NCBI GenBank assembly: GCA_037903355.1
Contig: JBAJFE010000034.1
Location: 496,001 to 560,000 of the forward strand
Reading direction: 5' to 3'
Length of the DNA: 64,000 nucleotides
DNA from: Trichuris trichiura
Taxonomy: Eukaryota > Nematoda > Enoplea > Trichinellida > Trichuridae
A program made the position numbers and the translations under genes. Every line of letters starts with the position of its first letter. Position 1 is the first letter of the stretch. Of this stretch, positions 56,640 to 64,000 are shown piece after piece. The notes beneath the pieces were generated by a model. It had not been told where the DNA came from and searched no databases. It worked only from the letters and a program-made list of their open reading frames with translations.

Positions 56640-57999
56640 AACCTGCAATCGTTTGTGTTGTGGAAACGGGAAGAAACCCTGAAGAAGATGCCAAAAAGAC
56701 GCGCAAGACGCTGAGGCATTCGACCACAACTAGAGAACAGTTTGGCAGAATCAGTAAGACAACAGCGAGAGAGCATAACAAGGACAGACATGAGAGCTCA
56801 AGCGACAAACTGGGCCTACTGCAACCCATACTTATCCTACGCCTTTACAGCAACGGCTGGATAGTGCAGCCGCTTCACGAAAAGGAAGGACCTCGTCCTG
56901 AGACAGAAGACAAAAATTGCGCAAAAAAGCCCTGAAGATTTCCAGGATAAGCTTTGTAACTTCCGGCGGTACATTTACACGTACCTTTTCTGAAGAAGCA
57001 TAGCGTGCGATCTCCAAATAAGCAAAAGTCGAAACGATGTTTCACAGAAGAAATGAAACTGTGCTCTATCTCACGAAATTGTATTTCCAGGCTTGTCAGA
57101 AATCTGACAAGAGGAAATGAGTTTCCATTGGGCAACATCAGTAATATGGATGACATGCCAATATTTTTCCGTATGATTGGCAATAGAACCATGGATAGTA
57201 AAGGCACAAAGTTTATTGTAGTGAAGGGCACTGGCCATGAAAGAACTCACTTCACGGTGATGCTGTCCTGCGTGGCTAATGGAATGAAGCTGAAGCCCAT
57301 GGTCATATTTAAGAGAAAAAGAAGGCCAAAGGAAGAGTTTCCTTCTGGCGCCTTTGTTCACTTTTATAAAAATGGCTGGATGGGTGAACAGGTGTGAGCT
57401 TGTGAATTGACGGCATCTGGAGAAAAAGACGTGGGCATGGTAACAACAGAAGCTTATTGGTTTGAGACTCATTCCGAAGTGACGCAGCACAAACAATAAA
57501 ATCACATTTAAACGAATATAAAACAGAAACAGCCGTAATTCCTGGTGGCCTTACACCAGTCCTGCAACCGCTAGATGTTTGCATTAATAAGCCCTATAAA
57601 GACTACATTCGAGAAAAGTGGGAAGAATGGATGGCGAACGGGCCAAAGACGTACACAGCCGGCGGACGAATGCGAGCGCCAGCGCTCAGTTTGCTGTGCC
57701 AGCTCGTAATAAAAGCATGGAGCAAACTAAAGTCGGAAACAGTTATGAAATCTTTCCGAAAGTGCTCTTTTTCTGCCCTGTTGCACGACACAGAAGACGA
57801 TGAACTACCAGACAATGACGAGACTATTCTTAGCTTAGTCGTTTTGCCCCGTGCAATTAATGTTCACTGCATCATGCACCATGTTTATCCTCTTCTGCAA
57901 TCTATTCATCTGTTTTTTACATGCACTAGCTGTAATAGACGTTCAATAAACCTATTCAATACGATTCCCTTCTACCAAAGCAATCTGAACAAAAAATAG
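56640..57999 (+). pseudogene. Tigger-type transposase, nearly full length but frameshifted (copy 3)
   Basis: Plus-strand pieces in order: a degraded helix-turn-helix end (about 56,650-56,790); the block before the catalytic core (57005-57150, KRCFTEEMKLCSISRN); the first catalytic block NMDDMPIFFRMIGNRTMDSK, then GTKFIVVKGTGHERTHFTVM and GMKLKPMVIFKRKRRPKEE; a gap with a stop after GWMGEQV; TPVLQPLDVCINKPYKDYIR at about 57,550; WEEWMANGPKTYTAGGRMR; and an acidic C terminus. At least two frameshifts. The 3' end matches copies 1 and 2. Confidence 0.85.
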
Positions 58000-58060
58000 T
58001 CCTTGTCATCACGTTTTCACTGGTACACGTACTTGCTGAAAGTGCCAGATAGGCTTAACA

Positions 58061-58303
58061 ACATGATGTTTTTGTACGGGAGTGTGAGTTTTCATATTGA
58101 AAAATGTCTTTATTACGGATTGTCTCCCGTTGTGAAAATAACAAAGAGATCCTAACTCTTCTTCCGGAGCTTTACGGTCTTAGCAACAATTTCACATAAT
58201 TTCACCGCTGAAGACGGGTCGCGAAAGAACCCGAAAGCTCCGGAAGAAGAGTTAGGATCTCTTTGTTACAACGGGAGACAATCCGTAATAAAGACATTTT
58301 TCA
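58061..58303. mobile_element. Foldback MITE (family F) with 14-bp target duplication
   Basis: 243 bp. Arms TGAAAAATGTCTTTATTACG / CGTAATAAAGACATTTTTCA and the core TCTTCCGGAGCTTT...CACCGCTGAAGACGGGTC are complementary. The left end ATGTTTTTGTACGGGAG resembles the family terminus. Direct repeats AGATAGGCTTAACA flank it (58047-58060 and 58304-58317). The uninterrupted site survives on the left arm at about 54,028-54,041 (as TGTTAAGGCTATCT), so the left arm is the empty site. Confidence 0.92.
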
Positions 58304-58524
58304 AGATAGGCTTAACATCCATAATGCGTAATCGAATACACTTAGCAACCTCCCATGCCAGGCGTTACAGTGACAAACAATGGAAAACTGACTCTACTCT
58401 TGTCTGATAACTCCGTTCCAGAAGAACTAATGATACCTTTTAAAACCACGCAAAGCAACCAACATAAATGGATATCGCACGAAAGTATGCCGCTTAAGAA
58501 GGGTATAACCACTGCTGGATCTAG

Positions 58525-58983
58525 TTAATTCCGTGTGTAATTCCAGCTTGTGTAACTCCAGTATGCACGGGATATCACAAAGGGAATTCCAGCGTGTGTC
58601 ACTGCACTATAACTCCAGTATGCACAGGATATCACTAAGGAAATTCCAGCGTGTATAACTGCACTGTAACTCCAGTATGCACGGGGTATCACAAAGGGAA
58701 TTCCAGCGTGTGTAACTGCAACTCCACATTGGCACTTACAGTGAGGTAAGTCATCCACAGTAAAGCATTTTAGCTCCAACAAACTGTTAATGACAAGGCC
58801 AATTTCATAGTTTTTGCTATTTCCAGAGTGGTTTCTATGAAACAGAAATGCTGAAGGCAGACATGTGAAACAAGAAACGCTGTCAAGGGAAAGCAAAACT
58901 CCAACACAACCGTATATTTCGTCTTCATCTGTCGTACAAAATGTAGTGACACTTGCAACACCGCGGAAGCAATCTGAGCACAC
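58525..58983 (-). CDS. Open frame ending in 19-residue repeats (right copy)
   Basis: Mirror of 53362-53820 with two residue changes (Leu to His in the HRN(L/H)SGNS segment and Tyr to His in the first repeat unit). Same uncertainty as its partner. Confidence 0.3.
   Translation of the reverse strand: MCSDCFRGVASVTTFCTTDEDEIYGCVGVLLSLDSVSCFTCLPSAFLFHRNHSGNSKNYEIGLVINSLLELKCFTVDDLPHCKCQCGVAVTHAGIPFVIPRAYWSYSAVIHAGISLVISCAYWSYSAVTHAGIPFVISRAYWSYTSWNYTRN
58545..58724. repeat. 57-bp minisatellite (right arm)
   Basis: Mirror copy of the left-arm minisatellite with equal unit number, so no unit gain or loss since duplication. Confidence 0.85.
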
Positions 58984-59331
58984 GTACTCATGTGCCCATA
59001 GTAGGCAGTAACTGCACAGTGTCGAGGGAAGCTTCTGCGCTTAAGCATACACACACGTACTTCATCAATCAAAGCTTTGCTGCGGTCATGATGCAGACTG
59101 GCTTTCTTGCCGTCAGACATAGACTACGTGGAGACAAGAGTCACTTTCTTAACGAACATGAAGCATTATTGCGTTGAAAGTGGAGTGCCCGACGATGTTA
59201 TGCGCATCAGCAGTGTTTCGGTGCTGCGATCACGATAGTGAAGAGGACAGTCGCAGTCGAAAGCTGTTGGGTGTCTGTTATGACGTACCATAACGATGCT
59301 TAACTGTGCTCAAATGCGTTGAACAATACGT

Positions 59332-59547
59332 ATGCCATGCGCAAGCCGCTGTCACCTGCTTTTCTTTTTTCCTACACGCATTTCTTCATTGTCAACCGCT
59401 GAAGCTGTGAATTTTTCCATTGTAATTTCAACAATCGAAGTGCACGGACTAATGTGCTTGCTTTCGCAAAGATTCTTTGAGGCCAGGCAAAACCGTCAAA
59501 AACAGCTGTCTAAGCAAAGAGCATCTCCTGTTGGTAGAAGAGAATAA
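59332..59547 (+). CDS. Possible C-terminal exon with AATAAA (right copy)
   Basis: Identical to the left copy (52798-53013). The stop codon is immediately followed by an AATAAA signal within AGAGAATAAAACC. The tail is basic (FFEARQNRQKQLSKQRAS). Confidence 0.25.
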   Translation: MPCASRCHLLFFFPTRISSLSTAEAVNFSIVISTIEVHGLMCLLSQRFFEARQNRQKQLSKQRASPVGRRE

Positions 59548-60273
59548 AACCGGGAAAACTGTGCACCTTTTTTAGAGAGCTCTTTTGTATCCAGTCATCT
59601 AGACATCCAATTCAGTTCACATGTGATCATCATGTAAACATGAGAAGACACTTCACTATGAGGTGTGATCATGAGGAACATGTGACCATCATGTGATCAT
59701 AACTGCTCACTACAACAATGAGGTCAAATAGAGTTCATGAGGAAAGATCACCACTTCGTGGCGTGAAATGTTCTACGCTTTAGCGAATCAGCTTTATCAA
59801 ACAACATAGTTAGCTGAGGTCTCCGTAAGGTCCAATATATTTTTCCGCACACAGAGCAGCACTGAAACTTTGGCCATTTTAAACAACATCTGAGCGTTAA
59901 GCGCTTTAATGGAGCATTCCATAACTTTTCCCAGACGCTTTCCGAATTGCAAGTATACTGCGAAGAAAACTGTGAGTTGTTTTTCAGAAAACGTGAGTTC
60001 GGGGTACCAAGGTCGATTCGCTTCCTGAAATGGATCGCAGGTAGAGCGCGATTATATCTTTCTTCTTCCAACGTATGGGCAGGTGAAAAATGGTCCAACG
60101 CCAGGTACACAGTGTAATTGGTGAGCTACTTTCCATGCTTCATCCGAAGAGAATTCATTGGATGTCCTGATCAATACACGACAAACCGAACTATGAAGGA
60201 GAGGGAGAGAGAGACGCAAGAGGACGACACAAGCGCAGTATTCACACTGACCGCCACCACCAGCAATGACCGC

Positions 60274-60281
60274 TTTATATA
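60274..60281 (-). promoter_or_regulatory. TATA box candidate (right arm)
   Basis: Mirror of the left-arm TATATAAA at 52064-52071 (reads TTTATATA on the plus strand), 42 bp from the duplicated CCAAT/CACGTG block. Confidence 0.45.
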
Positions 60282-60322
60282 CCTTTTCTCTGAGTAAATA
60301 CCTCGGGGCATTGCATAATTGC

Positions 60323-60528
60323 CTGTTTGCCACGTGCTTCCCTAATTGCCGAAGTAAAATGATTGGTCAGTTTGGCCACGGCTAACTTCGGTGACCTTTC
60401 TCGTGACTGCCGTGGTCACATGAGCTTGTTTGCCACGTACTTCCGTAATTGTCGAAGTAAAATGATTGGTCAGTTTGGCCACGGCTAACTTCGGTGACCT
60501 GCCTCGTGACTGCCGTGATCACATGAGC
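60323..60528. repeat. 103-bp direct duplication (right arm)
   Basis: Mirror copy of 51817-52022. Both units are present, so the 103-bp duplication predates the inverted duplication. Confidence 0.75.
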
Positions 60529-60798
60529 ACTTGTTTATTACACGTAGCTTATGACTAATCAATCGGCAATGCGGAAATGGAAATAAGACATGGGTGTTAC
60601 TTACCATTCATTCATACCCATCACTGTGGAGGTACATCTGCTGTCTGACTTTAATCTGCACTGAAATTGACCGCATTCAATGGAAGTTTTTCTTGCTGCG
60701 ATTAAATTGAACAAGCGCCCTCTCAGCCGGAGAGTAAGGACAGTAGGGTCAGTTAAATAAAAGCTTTTCCACCAAGCAAGTATGGCGAAATTACTACG

Positions 60799-61215
60799 AT
60801 GGAAGCGGGCGCAGTCGCAAGTCAATGTGATTTACGAACGGAGGCAGAGTCATCGCAACGAAGCCGCAGTCGCAAAGCAGAAATGAATGCGAAATACCGC
60901 ACCTCCGCTTGCTCCATGCAAAAGCAAGTATTATTAACGGATTGGGAGGTTACATCTCTTGTTTACGCGGTAAACAGAAAGCATTGCAAAATAAAGCTTA
61001 ATGTGCTAGTACAGCCTAACTTCGTTAGTAAGTATTCGAAATTATTTAAAAATATTCATACCAATAAAGGAACAGGTTGGATCCTCTTTCTCACCGGAAA
61101 TTTGAAAGCTCTTCGGTCGTCTTTTTTGGAACAATGCTATCTGTATCCTATAGGAGATGTTTCACTTTGTTTTTTACTTAGCCGGTCTGGGTTCGGCAAA
61201 CTTACTGATGGATGA
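60799..61215 (+). CDS. Unrecognised 138-codon open frame (right copy)
   Basis: Identical to 51130-51546 (minus). No family recognised. Confidence 0.25.
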   Translation: MEAGAVASQCDLRTEAESSQRSRSRKAEMNAKYRTSACSMQKQVLLTDWEVTSLVYAVNRKHCKIKLNVLVQPNFVSKYSKLFKNIHTNKGTGWILFLTGNLKALRSSFLEQCYLYPIGDVSLCFLLSRSGFGKLTDG

Positions 61216-62178
61216 CCTCCGCATGTCTGTTTCGTGCGAGATGCTCTACCCTACCTCCCACTTTACCTTTGCCGTTTCTTGCTGATCGTTGCCAGCAAGC
61301 AGAGTGGCTTGCCGTTTACACTTATTTAGTACAGTTTTGCACAGTGGTTAGTGTAAGCTGATTTGATTTGCGTGCCTTATGATTGCGTTCCTATTAAATG
61401 CTATGGAAGCCTTTTACCCGTCCGCATGAACATCTCAAAGGTGCCAAATTTATCCGCTGTTCAAGCAAGGAGGCATAAACTTTTATACTCTGCTGAAACG
61501 TAGCTAATACGCAATTCAGTAAACATAATTAACAATTTGCCACAGCTGGAAACTTCTCTATTTTTTTCGCTGCCTTGCCTTAATAGCTAATGGAATTTTA
61601 TCTGCTTAAGATACGCTTTCATAGTTTCAATCGATGATTCGCTGAGACCATGCTGATAACTTTCTCGCTACTTGTGTTTTGGGTAAAATCATAGGTAGAC
61701 TGAAACGTTGGTATGTCAACATTTAAAAAGGTTGAAATCCTGACTTCGTCAGTTGTTCCGGCTGTCTCCGCATTTCAAATCACTCAGGCTTTTGACTACT
61801 CAGACTTCCAAGTTTTCGGCTTTTAGGTTAGTCCTGTGTGGTGAATTCAAAGAGACGGTGTTTATGTGATAGAAGCAGCACCAAAACGGCGGTGATCATT
61901 CGCTCGCCTACATAAGGTCTTTATCTGCTAATGCTCTGTCTCTCACTTGTTGTCGCGTTCAGCTGTTAATGCCAGTTAGTTGGTCTATTGTTTCAGTGTT
62001 CGCAATTCGTCCTAATCGTACGTTGCCGCTTGTTTCTTGTTTTAGTTCATCACTTTTGGTTTGCTGAGTTTGCCATAGGCCATGAAAGCTGAAAATTTTG
62101 GTCATAGTTATGTTCACACGAAAAGCACCGCATTAACAGATTTTGTGTGTATTTTTTGATAGTATCGATTTTCAAGTA

Positions 62179-63359
62179 CAGTCGGCCCTCATAATCCACG
62201 GGGTTCGATACAACGCGGTTCGTCCGGCGTGAAATAGTGCCGTCATGTTTTCCATGGCGGTACACGAGAGAAAGCCTAGAACGGTCAGCGGTTGCTGGTT
62301 TGTGGGGAAACGCAGTCAGTGAATGCGAGGAGTCAGGTGCCATCGATGAGGAGGGTCATGGACAGTGAATATTACTAAGGAGTTGGGAGGTGAAGGTTTC
62401 TCTGACATGATAGAAGACGATATCTGAGAACACACAGAACATTGTGGAGAACCGTTCGCCAATGAGGAACTCGAGGAACTGATCCAATCATTTAAGGCCA
62501 GTGACTACGACGTTATGCAAGATAGAGGAGTTTAAACACCTTCAGATTGGACGCTGCAAAAGCTTGCCAGTATTTTCCGGTAAGCGCAGGTGCTAAAAGA
62601 TATGATTGCTGACTACAATCTATCCATGGAACGTGGCATTAAGGTTATATGAGGAATAACGGCTTCGTTGAAGCCGCTACAAGGTTTATTTGATAAAGCG
62701 AAGAAAAAGCAGATACAGCTCCCTATAACAATGTTTTCAAATAAAACTCCAGCAGCTGCGAAGACTAACATTTTGAGGCGAGAAGCTTCGCTACCAACAA
62801 GTTCAGGAAACCGTAAGATTGGCCGTTCTCCAGGGGATCTGCGCCCACCTACAGAAGGTGGGTAAATTGATTCCTGATGCCCCAAAGGTCTCTGCTGTAG
62901 ACGTTTTGATCTATGTGGATGTGTTCCACGCGATGCTCGGTATTTCTGCTTAATTGCAACTCTGTGTTTTATATTTCCACTGTTCTGTGGAACCCCAATG
63001 CTCAGCTGCTCCACTGCTCTGTACCCGTTCTGCGCGCTAAGCGTTTAAAGAAAGAGCAGCTTACTTTCGTCCCTTCTTGTATCTGATGGCTTGGACTCTG
63101 ACCGCTGGCCCCATTGGACAAGCGCAGTCTCATTGATGTCCTTATCTCGTAACTAGATTCTGTAGTACAAAGCTTCGAAGGATCACTAAGTATGATAACC
63201 GTTCCGGAAGAAATTCAAGGGGGTAGGATGAAATACGCGGCTAAAATATAAGCTATTTAGCCTTTTTCATAGGGGAGCCTACCTAACGTGGATCCAGCTT
63301 AACGCGGTGAAATGCTCAAAATTTTGGATGGATTAACCGCAGATGACGAGGGCCGACTG
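62179..63359 (+). mobile_element. Internally deleted Tigger element in right arm
   Basis: Mirror of 48986-50166, TA-flanked, CAGTCGGCCCTCATAATCCA at the left. Plus-strand transposase C-terminal remnants (FANEELEELIQSF, then LKDMIADYNLSMERGIKVI and LKPLQGLFDKAKKKQ) are interrupted by stops between about 62,450 and 62,865. Confidence 0.85.
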
Positions 63360-63624
63360 TATATAAATTGGAATCTACGAATTCCTTTTCCTGCGCTGAA
63401 GACGGAGACAGGTGATCGCCGAAAGCTTCGCAATAAAATCTACGAATTCCTTAACCATAAAGCCTATTCCTTTGATTCTGACAAGTCATCTAGCCAGTTT
63501 TTTAAATAGTGGCAATAACGAATTCCTGGCGAAATGCGCATTCAGTGTTCATGTAAGGATCAACGTTTGGTAAAGAACTTTTATACTTCGCGAGTTCTAT
63601 TCTGTTTCGTCGGCGTGTTCTGCC

Positions 63625-63832
63625 TTATAAGACGTGATCTTCGCTTGAAATCATAGGTTGCTTCGCGTAATCCAGCCTTTTGCTGCTGGCATCATTAGTG
63701 TCAGACGTTGTGGGTTGATTTTTCAGCAGTTTAGCCTGCTGTTTGGCTTCCATGTGCTGACGGTATGCTACTACTAAAGCAGTCAGCAGAAGTATCACAA
63801 GGATAACGTAGAACGGCGTGATCACGCTAATC
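63625..63832 (-). CDS. Probable last exon of a small membrane protein (right copy)
   Basis: Mirror of the 48514-48720 exon with the same acceptor and identical sequence. Its upstream exon(s) would lie beyond the right edge of the window. If the arm extends far enough, both copies may belong to complete duplicate genes. Confidence 0.5.
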
Positions 63833-64000
63833 TAAAAAGAAATGCACTTTAGCTTATGTGGGAAAACAGCAAGTTTTCGATAATTGCTTGAAGGTGTTCC
63901 TTACTTTGGAAATTCACCTGGCTGCTGATACTTATTAGTAGGCAGCCGTTAATAACTAAGCATCCGGATAAATTGGCAGATATATTCTCATTACTACAGT

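Larger units (their letters stand above)
54034..58311. other. Divergent core of the palindrome: three Tigger copies and a foldback
   Basis: The core is not mirror-identical, but its outer edges are still homologous: left 54034-54095 and right about 58,005-58,060 match in inverted orientation at roughly 85%. Between them lie one minus-strand and two plus-strand Tigger copies, a G run (54376-54387) and repeats of AAGCAGGTAAG-like sequence near 54,400-54,490. Confidence 0.75.
58312..64000 (-). repeat. Right arm of the giant inverted duplication (runs off window)
   Basis: The reverse complement of 48345-54033 with constant coordinate sum 112345 and no indels. The last 20 bases of the window (ending CATTACTACAGT) still match 48345 onward, so the arm is longer than seen. 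It contains mirror copies of all left-arm features. Confidence 0.97.

Noticed and set aside
63312..63509. 65-codon frame overlapping the Tigger right terminus (mirror 48836-49033)
   Set aside because: It reads through the terminal inverted repeat into the flank; coincidental.
48345..64000. Complete large virus-like or Maverick element bounded by long inverted repeats
   Set aside because: The core contains only decayed Tigger copies, and no polymerase, integrase, capsid or packaging gene is visible in arms or core.
1..64000. tRNA or rRNA genes
   Set aside because: GTTCGA-like boxes (for example near 1124 and 62,213) lack a matching A box and foldable cloverleaf; none supported.

Overview
The window is eukaryotic nuclear DNA, most likely from a Clade I (Trichuris/Trichinella-like) nematode. 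This is inferred from three things. Conserved genes are split by very short GT-AG introns of about 47-56 bp. Short runs of the nematode telomere hexamer TTAGGC (or GCCTAA) occur at several internal sites. There is a heavy load of Tigger/pogo, hAT/ZBED-type and foldback DNA transposons. The species cannot be fixed from sequence alone.

Left third (about 1-31 kb): the host-gene region. Four conserved genes lie on the minus strand in one direction: the first three exons of the ribosome-assembly GTPase EFL1 (2359-5518), a complete six-exon F-actin capping protein beta gene (9274-11768), a single-exon RNPS1-like RRM/SR protein (13208-13810) and a complete seven-exon ribosome-biogenesis factor NSA2 (14976-17077). 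EFL1 and NSA2 both serve 60S ribosome maturation. A plus-strand coiled-coil gene (21562-27252) carries a 3.9-kb intron filled with transposons. A minus-strand three-exon orphan gene lies at 28998-30264. I assembled the intron/exon structures by hand. For CAPZB and NSA2 they give uninterrupted reading frames of the length expected for the family (284 and 260 aa).

Middle (about 31-48 kb): a transposon graveyard. It holds a Tigger transposase C-terminal half, a 5-kb hAT element with a nearly intact ZBED-like transposase broken by one frameshift, deleted hAT copies, a GTF2IRD2/ZBED-like fragment, a TIR element carrying telomere hexamers, a roughly 427-bp tandem repeat and a Penelope-like retroelement remnant.

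Right quarter (48,345-64,000): a giant inverted duplication. Two arms of at least 5.69 kb (48345-54033 and 58312-64000) are mirror images without a single indel; mirrored coordinates always sum to 112345. They flank a 4.3-kb core of three decayed Tigger copies and one foldback element. The right arm runs off the window. The arms carry a probable last exon of a small membrane protein, a deleted Tigger element, a 103-bp duplicated promoter-like block and a 57-bp coding minisatellite.

Across the window, several MITE families can be defined from multiple copies. One is a foldback family that shares a core palindrome and appears to make unusually long (13-15 bp) target-site duplications.
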